In this document: positions 47,038 through 56,307 of the stretch, piece by piece
Numbering within the stretch: the stretch's first letter is position 1
How the letters are laid out: each line of letters begins with the position of its first letter
DNA from: Streptococcus parasanguinis
Lineage (GTDB): Bacteria > Bacillota > Bacilli > Lactobacillales > Streptococcaceae
Direction of reading: 5' to 3'
DNA length: 64,000 bases
Assembly: GCF_016648855.1 (NCBI RefSeq)
Contig: NZ_JACLQU010000009.1
Span: 1 to 64,000, forward strand
Program-made: the position numbers and the translations under genes
Notes under the pieces: model-generated
What the model saw: only the letters and a program-made list of their open reading frames with translations
Told to the model about the DNA's origin: nothing
The model's database searches: none

Positions 47038-50000
47038 TTATGGACGTCTTGCAGCTTTTGGTTTTTTACCATGAAGTTTTTTCTTGGCATTTTTCAAGGC
47101 TGTCAAAGCATCTTTTACATCTTGTTGGCTTGCTCCTGGATTTGAAAGGATGGTTTGTGCATCCTTGAAGGCTACTAGGTAAGCTTCTTTTTCTTCATTT
47201 CCAGCATAGATGAATTTCGCATTCTTTTCTTGGAACTTCAATTCTTCCTTGATGTATTTTTCAAGACTTGAAAAATCAGTTGCTTTCCCGTTTAATTTTC
47301 CTTCTGCACGGCTAAGCTCAGCAAGTGCTTGATTGATTTGTTCTTGTTTCACAGTTGGATCAACTGCAAGCAAGGCTACTGTTTGGAAAGCACGATCGTA
47401 GTCGCGACGTACTTTTTCTTTGGCATTGGCATAACGACCAGTTTTTGTCGTAGCATCGTAAGCCTGCATAGCTTCTTTCAAGGCCGCAACGTTTGAATCT
47501 TTCCCATCCAAAGCTTGGCTGGCAGCTTCAAGACTAGCTAGAGCTTGGTTGACTTGCTCTTGACTAACCTTGTTGGTCAAGGCTGCTTGGGCCGCTTGCA
47601 AGGCTTGATCATAGGCTTCCTTCTTATCCGCACTGGCATTGAAGTATTGCGCTGTCTTTGTAACATCTGCTTGGTTGTTCAAAGCAGCTAAGAGATCCAC
47701 TTTTGAGATCACTCCAATACGGTAATTGTTGTTGCGCCCTGCGACAACTGAAATCACTGGTGCTTCCTCAGCTAGTTCATAGCCTGTAGGAAGAGTTGCA
47801 ACCAAGGTATATTGACCAGTTGCTACAGATTTACCAAAGCCATTTTTACCATATTTTTCAGCAGGCAAGACAAAGTTTTCACCATCTGCCCCTTTTAATA
47901 CAATCGTAGCCGCTTTTGAAACCGGTTGATCAAAGTTGATGCTAACTGGTGCATATTCTAAAGTATTGGCAAGAAAAGCGATCGTTTGGAAACTATTATC
48001 CTCTGTCAAATCAAATTCTTGCGTCAAGCTGCTGACAAATTTCACTTCTGTACGATCATACGTAAAGATTTCTGCAGTATAATGACCAAAGTTCAAGAAG
48101 TTAATATCTTTTGTCTTATCAACTGATACGTATTGACCATTGCTATCTTTGATTCGGTAAACATACATAGTATCCAAATCTTTGTTCGTTTTAGCGTCAC
48201 GAACTGCAATTTGAACCCGACCACTATTTTGATCCCGAACTAAATCAGCTAGTGAAACATAATCTACGTTACCCGCAAAGTCTTCTACATAGTAGTAGAT
48301 ATTCTTCTTATCGATGTTTTCAGGAAGATCGAAGCTACCATCTGCATTGGCCTTGATCACATGGTAATTTTCAAGCGCACGTGTACCATTCTTATCTTCA
48401 CTGGTTTGGACCATTGTCCCCTGATCATCAAATGGAGTCACGTAGACGAGTTTTTCAGTTAAGATACCACCTTCGCCAACATCTTTGGCTTTACGTGCTA
48501 CAAACTGTTGAGCCCCATCTTTGAAACGGATATATCCAGATGTGATCACTGGTTTTTGAGTATCGACTTGAACCTTGAAGGTTGTTGATTGCTCCTCAGC
48601 TCCAGGAACCATTGGGGTGTAACGAATGACATAATCATATACACCATCTGCTACTGCTTTCCCATTTGCATCGGTACCATTCCAAGCAGTGTTATCTAGT
48701 GTATAGCTGCGTGGGTTCTTTTCATTGCCATCAAAGAAGTTCTTACGATGATCAGATGGAGTTCCTTCCCACAGTGGATTTTTATGTTCCGTATCGCTTG
48801 CTGCATAGACCGTTGCATGAAGATTTTCAATGTTTCGAAGAGCAACAGTTTTGTATTCAACGAGGTCTTTATTTCCATCTTCATTTGGTGAAATGGCAAT
48901 GCGAACATTTCCATTCTCATCTAGTTGAAGAGAGTGAGTTCCTTCTGCATTTTCTTCAATACCAAGGACTGTAATCCGACGACCATCACGTTTCCCTTGT
49001 GTAAGGAGAAGGTCATTTTGAAGGGTGACGAGCGCAGAAACATTGGCACTAGATGAGATATTCAAATTTTTTGGAACATGATAGTAGAAGCCATCTTTTC
49101 CTTCACGAACCAAATCATAGATTGGTTTTTCAACTGCTGGAAGGTTTTGGAATTCTCCCTTGAATCCCATAAATGGCAAGCTAACTACATCTCCATCATC
49201 TGCTGGATCGACAAAACGAACAAATCCTTCAAGGAAATAGCCATTTGGCATTTCTTTGCTTAATTCTTCTGTGAATTTACTTGTGTCGACTTTCACCGTA
49301 ACTGTTTCAGAACTATGCGCTTTCACCGTTACTTCAGGCCAAGCAGTTTCTGTTAATTTACGTGGACGGAGGGTAAATTTACCATCTTTCACTTCATCTG
49401 TGTCAGTATTCACCAACATTTTCAAGGTACGATCGGTATCTGAAATATTGTGGACAGTGACATCAAAGGTAAAGCTATCTCCAACATTTCCAAGAGTGAC
49501 ACTTGGATAGTTGTTTTCACCAGTCACATACAAGTCTGTTGAAACAGCCGCGGCTGTGTCGACAACCCCTGCTCCTTGTTGACGTGGAGACGTATAGACA
49601 CCGGTTTCTTTGTTAACATGTGGTTTAGCCGTAGACATAATCAAGGCTTTGACAGTTGCAGAAACTTGTTCAGGAGTCAATTCTGGATGGTTCTTCACAA
49701 GGTATTCTTTAACCAAGGCTGCAACACCTGCTACGTGAGGTGAGGCCATACTAGTACCACTCATATCCCCGTAGGTATTGTCATTCAAAGAAGAGAAGAT
49801 ATTCCCACCAGGTGCTGTGACATCTGGTTTCAACTGACCATCTGTTGTCACTCCCCAGCTTGAGAAATCAGACAATTGGTCTGCTTCTGGAGATGGACGA
49901 TTGGCCATGGTATTGTTAAAGACAACTTTGTAAGATCCAGCTTTCAGAGCTTCTCCATAGCGTTTTGAAATGAAGACAGATGGAATTTTCTTAGCATCTC

Positions 50001-51456
50001 CATCAATTGCCATTCCAAGATTCGATCCTTCTACATTATTGTAAACCAAAGCCCCTACTGCACCATGATGGAGGGCATTCGCAATTTTTTCTGAAAATGG
50101 AATTTCTCCACGTTGGATAAGCGCCAATTTACCAGTAAGATCTAGATCTTTGAAATCATCTTCTTTCCCAAGACCAACTGATACATACTCATATTCTTTA
50201 CCTTTTTCAAAGTCTGTATCTGTTGCAGATTTACTGTAGTCAAACTTCCCGTTATCTACTTCTGCATTACCTTCCAAACCTTTGACTTCAAAAACCTCTG
50301 TGGTAATGATTTTATTATTGATTGAAGCAACAGAAATAGAGTCCTCTACTGTTGATGGGTTTCCGACCAAGCCGTAATCTGGATTTTCTGCAGCTGGTCT
50401 TGAATAACCATTCCCAAAAGTATTGCTATTCCCTGCAGAGATTAGGACAGATACACCTTTAGCACGCGCCCGTTTGATGGCATCAATGATATCTGAACCT
50501 GCGTTGACCGTAGAACCAGTAGAAGATCCAAGACTCATATTGATGGTATCGGCACCAAGGGCTACAGCATCATCAATTGCTTTTACATAAAGGGCAGAAC
50601 CCGTTGTTTTTTGACGATCTGAAAAGACACGCATAAACATAACTTGCGCTTCTGGTGCTACACCATAGATCTTTTCTCCGTTTCCTGCTTCTTTATCAGG
50701 ATTCCCTGTTGCAATCCCTGTAACGTGCATCCCATGAGAATCTCTTTCGGCCTCTTTGATATTGTCGGTCCCATCAAAGTAGTCATAAGCGTAGACAACC
50801 TTGTCGTTGTACCATTTACCATAATCAATTCCTGCCGCTTTCTTAGCAGCTTCGATTTCTTCTTGGTTTTTAAACTTAGCTTTTGAAGGATCGGTAATCC
50901 GAAGAACCTCGTGGTTCACATCCAAGCCAGAGTCGATGACAGCGACAACCATCCCTTCCCCTTTATAGCCTTGCTTCCAGGTTTGTGGAACAGTAATAAT
51001 TTCGTCACTTTCGATGCTTTGAGGTTTTTCAGCTTCCTCATGGCGATTCGTTGTTTCAGAACTTGTCGCAGTAGCCACTTCTGCTGCTTTTTCTACAGGT
51101 TTTTCTGCTACTTCCGGTTTTGTTTCTGGAACAGTAGCTGCTTCTTTCGGAGCTTCTGTTTTTTCAACATGAGCTGCTTCTGTTGTATTCGTTGTCTTTT
51201 CAGCAACTGTTGCTTCTTTTGCAACTTCTACTTTCTCACTAGCAACTGCTGTACTTGCTTCTGTTGCTTGTGAATGCTCTTCTTCAGCAGGTGCCTGTTG
51301 AGTAGTGGCTACAAGCTGTGTTCCAGCACTCGTTTGGCTGGCTGCTTGTTCTTCTGCACTCGCTTGTGCAGATCCAAATACCAAAACAGCCCCTAATAAA
51401 ACTGAGGCTACACCAAATTTGTATTTTCTTAATGAAAAACGTTCTTGTCTATTCAT
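47038..51456 (-). CDS. Secreted S8 subtilase, YSIRK signal, no LPXTG anchor
   Basis: A 1472-residue exoprotease of the C5a-peptidase/PrtA type. The signal peptide has the YSIRK-like motif FSLRKYKFGVASVLLG (about 8-23) with cleavage likely after ASA. A Glu/Ala/Thr-rich pro-region spans about 35-150. The catalytic triad is D175 (VIDSGLD), H241 (DSHGMHVTG) and S569 (GTSMASPH), with oxyanion Asn343. A PA-domain insert lies at about 430-515. Fn3-like and beta domains follow to about 1240. Three helical FIVAR-like repeats (about 1245-1460) precede a basic end, KKLHGKKPKAARRP. There is no sorting signal in any frame. Single gene with a terminator. Confidence 0.9.
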   Translation of the reverse strand: MNRQERFSLRKYKFGVASVLLGAVLVFGSAQASAEEQAASQTSAGTQLVATTQQAPAEEEHSQATEASTAVASEKVEVAKEATVAEKTTNTTEAAHVEKTEAPKEAATVPETKPEVAEKPVEKAAEVATATSSETTNRHEEAEKPQSIESDEIITVPQTWKQGYKGEGMVVAVIDSGLDVNHEVLRITDPSKAKFKNQEEIEAAKKAAGIDYGKWYNDKVVYAYDYFDGTDNIKEAERDSHGMHVTGIATGNPDKEAGNGEKIYGVAPEAQVMFMRVFSDRQKTTGSALYVKAIDDAVALGADTINMSLGSSTGSTVNAGSDIIDAIKRARAKGVSVLISAGNSNTFGNGYSRPAAENPDYGLVGNPSTVEDSISVASINNKIITTEVFEVKGLEGNAEVDNGKFDYSKSATDTDFEKGKEYEYVSVGLGKEDDFKDLDLTGKLALIQRGEIPFSEKIANALHHGAVGALVYNNVEGSNLGMAIDGDAKKIPSVFISKRYGEALKAGSYKVVFNNTMANRPSPEADQLSDFSSWGVTTDGQLKPDVTAPGGNIFSSLNDNTYGDMSGTSMASPHVAGVAALVKEYLVKNHPELTPEQVSATVKALIMSTAKPHVNKETGVYTSPRQQGAGVVDTAAAVSTDLYVTGENNYPSVTLGNVGDSFTFDVTVHNISDTDRTLKMLVNTDTDEVKDGKFTLRPRKLTETAWPEVTVKAHSSETVTVKVDTSKFTEELSKEMPNGYFLEGFVRFVDPADDGDVVSLPFMGFKGEFQNLPAVEKPIYDLVREGKDGFYYHVPKNLNISSSANVSALVTLQNDLLLTQGKRDGRRITVLGIEENAEGTHSLQLDENGNVRIAISPNEDGNKDLVEYKTVALRNIENLHATVYAASDTEHKNPLWEGTPSDHRKNFFDGNEKNPRSYTLDNTAWNGTDANGKAVADGVYDYVIRYTPMVPGAEEQSTTFKVQVDTQKPVITSGYIRFKDGAQQFVARKAKDVGEGGILTEKLVYVTPFDDQGTMVQTSEDKNGTRALENYHVIKANADGSFDLPENIDKKNIYYYVEDFAGNVDYVSLADLVRDQNSGRVQIAVRDAKTNKDLDTMYVYRIKDSNGQYVSVDKTKDINFLNFGHYTAEIFTYDRTEVKFVSSLTQEFDLTEDNSFQTIAFLANTLEYAPVSINFDQPVSKAATIVLKGADGENFVLPAEKYGKNGFGKSVATGQYTLVATLPTGYELAEEAPVISVVAGRNNNYRIGVISKVDLLAALNNQADVTKTAQYFNASADKKEAYDQALQAAQAALTNKVSQEQVNQALASLEAASQALDGKDSNVAALKEAMQAYDATTKTGRYANAKEKVRRDYDRAFQTVALLAVDPTVKQEQINQALAELSRAEGKLNGKATDFSSLEKYIKEELKFQEKNAKFIYAGNEEKEAYLVAFKDAQTILSNPGASQQDVKDALTALKNAKKKLHGKKPKAARRP

Positions 51457-51486
51457 AGAAACTCCCCTTTTATTTTAATAGTAACT

Positions 51487-51561
51487 ATTATAACGCAAAA
51501 TTATCTGAAAATTCATTCAAAAAACAAAATGTAACACAAATGTAACATTCACGAATGTTAC
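51487..51561 (-). promoter_or_regulatory. Control region of the subtilase gene with operator-like palindrome
   Basis: A -10 TATAAT lies at 51487-51492, about 30 bp before the ATG, but no -35 of good quality is seen. Upstream is the perfect inverted repeat GTAACATTC / GAATGTTAC (51542-51561) and a second TGTAACA (51530-51536) spaced 11 bp from the first (51541-51547), one helical turn. Such same-face repeats fit binding of a dimeric regulator. The regulator cannot be named. Confidence 0.55.
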
Positions 51562-51670
51562 TAACTATTAACTTATTTTCGTTCGGAAATTTTTGAAGTT
51601 GAACAGGAAAATATTATAGAACATCTGTTTTTATTGGATCCTTAAAATTATTTCATGTTTGAAAGGTTTT

Positions 51671-51706
51671 TAAAAACCGAGAACGAAACTGTCCTCGGTT
51701 TTCATT
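51671..51706 (-). terminator. Terminator of the aldo-keto reductase operon
   Basis: AAAACCGAG / CTCGGTTTT with a 12-base loop, with T-run on the minus strand. Confidence 0.85.
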
Positions 51707-51725
51707 AATGAATAGAAATTCTCTT

Positions 51726-52568
51726 TTAAAAATCTTTGGTGTCCGGATCTGGTGCACCTGCTTCAACCGGAAGATGGCGCAGGAGTTCCACATCATCTGC
51801 CGCCAATTCAAAATCAAAACAATTTAGATTACTCGCAATCCGCTCAGGCGTAACCGATTTTGGCAATGGAAGGAAGCCTTCTTGTAAACTCCAAGCTAAG
51901 GCTAGTTGAGCGACGGTCTTTCCATATTTGGCAGCCATTTCTTTTACTTGTTCATTTTGGAACAACTCCCCTTGGCCAAAAGGTCCCCAAGCCTCTAGTA
52001 AGATACCCTGCTTGCGACTTGCAGCAATGGCTTCGCTTTGGTAAACCCCAGGTGCTAGACGAATTTGGTTCACAGCTGGGATGACCCGAGCAGTTTCAAG
52101 GAGCGCTTCCAAATGATGAGGAAGAAAATTGCTAATGCCAATAGCCCGAACCTTGCCAGCAGCTAGCATATCTTCCATGGCTCGCCAAACCTCAGCGTTT
52201 CGCACTTTCCAAGCATCATTTTCTCGAAGGGGGTTTGGATTTGGCCAATGAATCAAATAAAGATCGACATAGTCCAAACCCAGTTTCTCAAGAGACTCGT
52301 CCAAAGCAGCTTGAGCATCTTCATAGGTGTGATGAGTATTCCAAAGTTTGGTGGTAATAAACAAGTCTTCGCGTTTAAGACCACTATCCTTGATCGCCCG
52401 ACCAACGCTCTCTTCATTTTGATAAATCGCAGCTGTATCGATATGCCGGTAACCTGCTTTTAAAGCAGCTAAGACAGCTTGATAGGCTTCTTCTCCATCT
52501 GCTGCTTTCCAGGTTCCAAATCCTAATACAGGAATCTCCACCCCATTATTTAAACGATAATGATTCAT
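51726..52568 (-). CDS. Aldo/keto reductase
   Basis: A 280-residue NADPH-dependent AKR of the 2,5-diketo-gluconate reductase-like group. The TIM barrel carries GFGTWKA, the catalytic Asp/Tyr in HIDTAAIYQNEESVG (about 42-56), Lys in TTKLWNTHH and His in LIHWPNPNP. The cofactor region LPKSVTPERIASN is near 232. Physiological substrate is unknown, likely aldehydes or methylglyoxal. Its start overlaps the stop of a small membrane protein by 4 bp. Confidence 0.92.
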   Translation of the reverse strand: MNHYRLNNGVEIPVLGFGTWKAADGEEAYQAVLAALKAGYRHIDTAAIYQNEESVGRAIKDSGLKREDLFITTKLWNTHHTYEDAQAALDESLEKLGLDYVDLYLIHWPNPNPLRENDAWKVRNAEVWRAMEDMLAAGKVRAIGISNFLPHHLEALLETARVIPAVNQIRLAPGVYQSEAIAASRKQGILLEAWGPFGQGELFQNEQVKEMAAKYGKTVAQLALAWSLQEGFLPLPKSVTPERIASNLNCFDFELAADDVELLRHLPVEAGAPDPDTKDF

Positions 52569-52783
52569 TTTTTCTTTCCTTTCTTCGATTTCGGTTTCTT
52601 AGGCCCTCGAAGCTTGAGCTCTGGCTTAAAAATATTCTTCTTGGTTGGCTCCATCTTCTTGCTATAAAAACTATAGAGTAAAAATGCCCCACCAACAATC
52701 ACAATAAAGATATTTTTTCTTACAATCCCATAGAGCAAGAAAAAAATTCCCATCAATAAAAAACGTATATCAATTGCCTTCAT
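52565..52783 (-). CDS. Small basic membrane protein, unknown function
   Basis: A 72-residue protein with hydrophobic segments at about 6-20 and 25-41, followed by a strongly basic tail (PKKPKSKKGKKK at the end). It overlaps the aldo-keto reductase by 4 bp and so is likely cotranslated. I do not recognise a named family. Positive tail on the inside and two helices fit an anchored hairpin topology. Confidence 0.75.
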   Translation of the reverse strand: MKAIDIRFLLMGIFFLLYGIVRKNIFIVIVGGAFLLYSFYSKKMEPTKKNIFKPELKLRGPKKPKSKKGKKK

Positions 52784-52859
52784 AAGCTACCTCACATTTC
52801 AATTCCCATTATAGCATGAAAAGACAGCATTCACAAAATTGCACTACCATCGGTAAACA

Positions 52860-52890
52860 AAAACCTCTCTAGGTATGACTTAGAGAGGAA
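52860..52890 (-). terminator. nagA terminator
   Basis: CCTCTCTA / TAGAGAGG around a nine-base loop, running into TTTTTG on the minus strand. Confidence 0.85.
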
Positions 52891-52914
52891 GTATTCTATC
52901 TTCGATTCTTGAAT

Positions 52915-54072
52915 CTAATTGGTAGCTTGGTAACGTTTGACCCCATCGAGATAGGTCGCAACCAGATCCAAATTTTGATCAAGCACGATGAAGTCCGCGT
53001 CATATCCTTCTCGAATTTGACCACAAACATCATCAATATGGACTGATTTTGCCGGATTGAGGCTGGCCATCATCACTGCTTCGTAAGGGTTAGCAATCCC
53101 CCACTCTACAACATTTTTTAATCCATCTTTCAATTTCAAGATTGAGCCAGCTAGATTACCAGTTGATTTCAAGCGAGCAGTCCCTTCAGCAACCACGACT
53201 GGGAATTCCCCAAGCATATAATCCCCGTCTTCTAATCCCCCAGCTGTCATACAGTCAGTAATCAAGGCAACATTTTCTTTTCCTTTTTGTTTCATCAGGA
53301 TATCACATGCTAGCGGATCAACGTGATGGCCATCACAGATCAACTCTGCTGTAGTATGAGGCAATTCATACATGGCACCAACCATACCGAGTTCACGGTG
53401 CGTCAAACCACGCATACCATTGTAGGCATGGACCCAGACACTCGCACCTGCATCAACCGCTTTTTTAGCTTCTTCAAAAGTAGCATTGGAGTGTCCCAGA
53501 GCGACAGTCACCCCTTCTCCTGTAATGGTCCGAACAAATTCTTCTACCCCTTCACGCTCGGGAGCAAGGGCAATCTTATTCAACAGACCATTGGCAGCTT
53601 TTTGCCAAGCCCGGAATTCTTCCATACTTGGATCCTTCATATAAGATGGGTTTTGAGCTCCCTTGTATTTTTCTGTAAAATAAGGTCCTTCAAAATAAAT
53701 CCCGCGAATCTTGGCTCCTGTTGCTTCTTTGTAACGTGCACCGATATTTTCAGTTACTGCCAAAAGTTGTTCGTAAGAGGAAGTCAAGGTCGTAGGCAAA
53801 AAGCTCGTAACCCCTGTACTCAAGAGACCTTCACTCATGGTATGGAGAGTGCCTTCGATATTATTATCCATCACATCTACCCCACCAAATCCGTGAATAT
53901 GGGTATCTACGAGGCCAGGCGCAATGCTGTAACCAGAATAATCCAGCACATCTGCACCTTCTGGTAAGCTTTCCACATGTTTTCCAAACTTGCCATCAAC
54001 AAGCTCCAAATAGCCTCCGCGGCGAACCCCATGTGGGTAATAAAATTGATCTGCTTTAATATATGTAGACAT
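52915..54072 (-). CDS. nagA: N-acetylglucosamine-6-phosphate deacetylase
   Basis: A 385-residue amidohydrolase that turns GlcNAc-6-P into GlcN-6-P and acetate, feeding amino-sugar catabolism and wall precursor recycling. Metal and substrate motifs are DTHIHGFGG near residue 55, GHSNAT near 195, VHAYNGM near 216 and DGHHVDP near 248. The frame opens at 54108, but MSTYIKADQFYYP at 54072 has GGAAAGGA and matches the family. A cre-like site in the promoter implies CcpA repression by glucose. Confidence 0.95.
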   Translation of the reverse strand: MSTYIKADQFYYPHGVRRGGYLELVDGKFGKHVESLPEGADVLDYSGYSIAPGLVDTHIHGFGGVDVMDNNIEGTLHTMSEGLLSTGVTSFLPTTLTSSYEQLLAVTENIGARYKEATGAKIRGIYFEGPYFTEKYKGAQNPSYMKDPSMEEFRAWQKAANGLLNKIALAPEREGVEEFVRTITGEGVTVALGHSNATFEEAKKAVDAGASVWVHAYNGMRGLTHRELGMVGAMYELPHTTAELICDGHHVDPLACDILMKQKGKENVALITDCMTAGGLEDGDYMLGEFPVVVAEGTARLKSTGNLAGSILKLKDGLKNVVEWGIANPYEAVMMASLNPAKSVHIDDVCGQIREGYDADFIVLDQNLDLVATYLDGVKRYQATN

Positions 54073-54122
54073 AAAATCGTCCTTTCCATTGTAGGAACTG
54101 TGTTCCATTTATATTCATACAT

Positions 54123-54151
54123 ATTATAACGCTTTCACTTCTATTTGTAAA
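54123..54151 (-). promoter_or_regulatory. nagA promoter with embedded cre-like site
   Basis: TTTACA (54146-54151), a 17-bp spacer and TATAAT (54123-54128) on the minus strand. GTGAAAGCGTTATAA (54124-54138) overlaps spacer and -10 and differs from cre consensus at two positions. The core GAAAGCGTTATAAT is identical to the one in the hpf promoter and at the same place relative to the -10. Confidence 0.75.
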
Positions 54152-54186
54152 TGGTCTAGACCTATTTTTAAATAGAATCCAACAAA

Positions 54187-54218
54187 AAAACAGAGTAAGC
54201 TTCCTACTTACTCTGTTT
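54187..54218 (-). terminator. Terminator of the Na/Pi cotransporter gene
   Basis: AACAGAGTAAG / CTTACTCTGTT with a short loop, followed by TTTTTTTG on the minus strand. Confidence 0.9.
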
Positions 54219-54226
54219 GACGTTCA

Positions 54227-55858
54227 TTAAATTTGCTCGATTTGTACTTTTTCAGCCAGATTCATGGCATGGTCTGCAACTCGTGTATAGTGAGAAATGA
54301 TATCAATAAAGTTTACTCCAGCTTGAGGTGTACATTCACCGTGGTTCAAACGACGAATATGGGTTTTCCGAAGTTTTTTCTCCAAATTTTCAATTGCCTC
54401 GTGACGTGCTACCAATTGGTTTGCAAGATTCACATCATTGTTCTCAACGGCTTTCAAAGCATCCTCTACAAATTGATGGGTTTGGTTGTAAATATCTTCC
54501 AATTCAGCCAAGGCTGCTTCTGAAAAGACGACTTTCTTACGAATTAAATAATCGGTCAGATTGATCAAGGCTTCCGCGTGATCCCCAATCCGCTCCAAAT
54601 CCCGCGAGGAGTCTAAGATATTGGTGAGAACTTCACTTTCTCTAGGACTCAAGGCTTCACTCGACAAACGAATCAAGTATCGAGTCAAATCATCATCAAT
54701 GGTATTAATGGCTTCTTCTGTCTTATGACCTTTTTCAGCTGTTTTTTCATTTTGGTGAACAATATAATCATAAGAAAGATTAAAAGCTTTGTCTGCATAT
54801 CCACCTAAATGGAGCAACTCTTTTTTCGCATTTCCAAGAGCAATCGAAGGCGCTTGAGTGATCAAGTTTTCATCCAAGTAGAGCGGTTCATATTTGACAA
54901 CCTCATCCTCACCAGGAATCAGCTTGGTTACAAAGTATGCCAAAGCTCCAATGAATGGGAATTGAATGATAGTGTTGGTCACGTTGAAAGCTCCGTGAGA
55001 AAAAGCAATGGTCATTTCAGGTGACAAGTGCAAGAGCCCTTGGAAGTATTCAATCATGGCTGTAAAAGGTGTTAACAAGATCAAACAAAGGATTGTACCG
55101 ATCAAGTTAAAGAGCACGTGGGTTGCTGCAACACGCTTAGCAGAAACATTGGCCCCCATCGCTGCAATAATAACCGTCAAGGTTGTTCCGATGTTGTCCC
55201 CAAAAAGAATAGGTAAAGAACCGCGAAGATCTAGGAAACCACCTGAATACAAACCTTGTAGAATCCCAATGGTAGCTGAGGAAGCTTGAATCAAAACGGT
55301 GATGATGGCTCCTGCTAAAACACCTAGAATTGGATTTTTTCCAAGGGTGATCATGTACTGACTAAATTCTGGCAATTCTTTCAAAGGACTCATTCCCGCA
55401 CTAATCAGGTTTAAAGCGTAGAAAATTCCTCCAACCCCAAAGAGAATCCGACCAATATTATTGGCCATTCGATTCTTGGTAAAGAAAAGTAAGACCGTTC
55501 CAAGAAACATAATTGGAAGGGCATAAGTCCCCAGTTTAAACCCAATAATGAATGAGGTGACCGTGGTCCCGATATTAGCCCCCATGATGATCCCAATGGC
55601 TTGACGCAGGGTCAAGAGACCCGCACTGACCAGACCAACGGTAATCACCGTTACCCCAGTACTAGACTGAATAAGGGCTGTCACAACAATCCCTACTAAG
55701 ACTCCAAGGAAGGGATTGCTTGTATATTTATCAATATAGTAGCGGAGACGGTCCCCTGCAGCTTGTTGCAGTCCTTCTCCCATGGTTTTAATACTATAGA
55801 GAAAGAGACCTAACCCTCCCAAAAAGTTAAACAAAATTTCCTGCCAGTTAATGGACAT
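54227..55858 (-). CDS. Na+/phosphate cotransporter family protein with PhoU-like domain
   Basis: A 543-residue membrane protein. The N-terminal part (about 1-310) holds two inverted Na_Pi_cotrans repeats with QSSTGVTVITVGLVSAG and QASSATIGILQGLYSGG, the conserved Q-S-S transport motifs. The cytosolic end (about 340-540) is a helical PhoU-like domain that may sense or gate phosphate. The frame opens at 55864, but that ATG abuts GGAGGA; the ATG at 55858 is six bases away and is preferred. It is a stand-alone gene, and no pst genes are near. Confidence 0.92.
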   Translation of the reverse strand: MSINWQEILFNFLGGLGLFLYSIKTMGEGLQQAAGDRLRYYIDKYTSNPFLGVLVGIVVTALIQSSTGVTVITVGLVSAGLLTLRQAIGIIMGANIGTTVTSFIIGFKLGTYALPIMFLGTVLLFFTKNRMANNIGRILFGVGGIFYALNLISAGMSPLKELPEFSQYMITLGKNPILGVLAGAIITVLIQASSATIGILQGLYSGGFLDLRGSLPILFGDNIGTTLTVIIAAMGANVSAKRVAATHVLFNLIGTILCLILLTPFTAMIEYFQGLLHLSPEMTIAFSHGAFNVTNTIIQFPFIGALAYFVTKLIPGEDEVVKYEPLYLDENLITQAPSIALGNAKKELLHLGGYADKAFNLSYDYIVHQNEKTAEKGHKTEEAINTIDDDLTRYLIRLSSEALSPRESEVLTNILDSSRDLERIGDHAEALINLTDYLIRKKVVFSEAALAELEDIYNQTHQFVEDALKAVENNDVNLANQLVARHEAIENLEKKLRKTHIRRLNHGECTPQAGVNFIDIISHYTRVADHAMNLAEKVQIEQI

Positions 55859-55902
55859 GATCATTCCTCCAAATATGAGATCAGAAATAAAACTCCTCTC
55901 CT

Positions 55903-55931
55903 ATTGTAAAGGATAATTTCCAATCACACAA
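55903..55931 (-). promoter_or_regulatory. Promoter of the Na/Pi cotransporter gene
   Basis: TTGTGT (55926-55931), 17 bp and TACAAT (55903-55908) on the minus strand, with a leader of about 40 nt. No PhoB-type box was recognised. Confidence 0.65.
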
Positions 55932-56010
55932 GAGATTTCTGTAAATTTCTATTATTTTTTGAAACCGTTTTTTTCTTTCTGTTTTATTTTCCTCATTTTA
56001 AGAGCCAAAA

Positions 56011-56034
56011 AAGAGGTTGGAAATTTCCAACCCG
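56011..56034. terminator. Hairpin left of repeat copy 3
   Basis: The 18-bp palindrome GGTTGGAAATTTCCAACC (56015-56032) directly borders repeat copy 3. A related hairpin with TGGAAA/TTTCCA lies on the other side (56286-56305). On the minus strand this side is followed by CTTTTTTGG, so it can terminate rbfA transcripts. Confidence 0.65.
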
Positions 56035-56283
56035 AGACTGTAGACAAACTATTCTTTTTTATAAATCTAATAAATTCTATAAAAAGAAATGTTACTCGTT
56101 AGAGTGATTCAATCATCTACTGAAACTTTTCGTCGTGAGAAAAGTACCTGAAACTTAATAGTTTCAGGTACTCGGAATTATTGAGACCTTAGGCTCAATA
56201 ATTAGTCATGGAACTTCGAAAAAGTTCGCTGACGTCCGTACTCACCTAAGGAAAGTTTCTAAGAAGACTTTGTCTTTCAATCT
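56035..56283 (+). repeat. Structured repeat, copy 3 (MITE-like, non-coding)
   Basis: A 249-bp copy with ends AGACTGTAGACAAA and the complement of AGATTGAAAGACAAA. The core is as in copies 1 and 2, but the first hairpin is GTACCTGAAAC/GTTTCAGGTAC. Two base pairs have changed on both arms relative to copy 1, which is compensatory. Its loop TTAATA creates in-frame stops, breaking the frame seen in copy 1. The left arm is unlike the others: a TTCTTTTT/AAAAAGAA-type stem replaces the TTAAATCGATTTAA palindrome. It lies between rbfA and the Na/Pi gene, both on the minus strand. Confidence 0.85.
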
Positions 56284-56285
56284 GG

Positions 56286-56305
56286 GCGTGGAAAATTTCC
56301 ATCCT
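56286..56305. terminator. Hairpin right of repeat copy 3
   Basis: TGGAAAATTTCCA (56289-56301) next to the rbfA stop. It resembles the hairpin at 56015-56032. This side has no T-run, so it may be only half of the original rbfA terminator. Confidence 0.55.
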
Positions 56306-56307
56306 CT

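Noticed and set aside
46980..47040. Lost LPXTG after a frameshift at the subtilase end
   Set aside because: Translation of the three frames past the stop shows no LPXTG or hydrophobic tail before the terminator.
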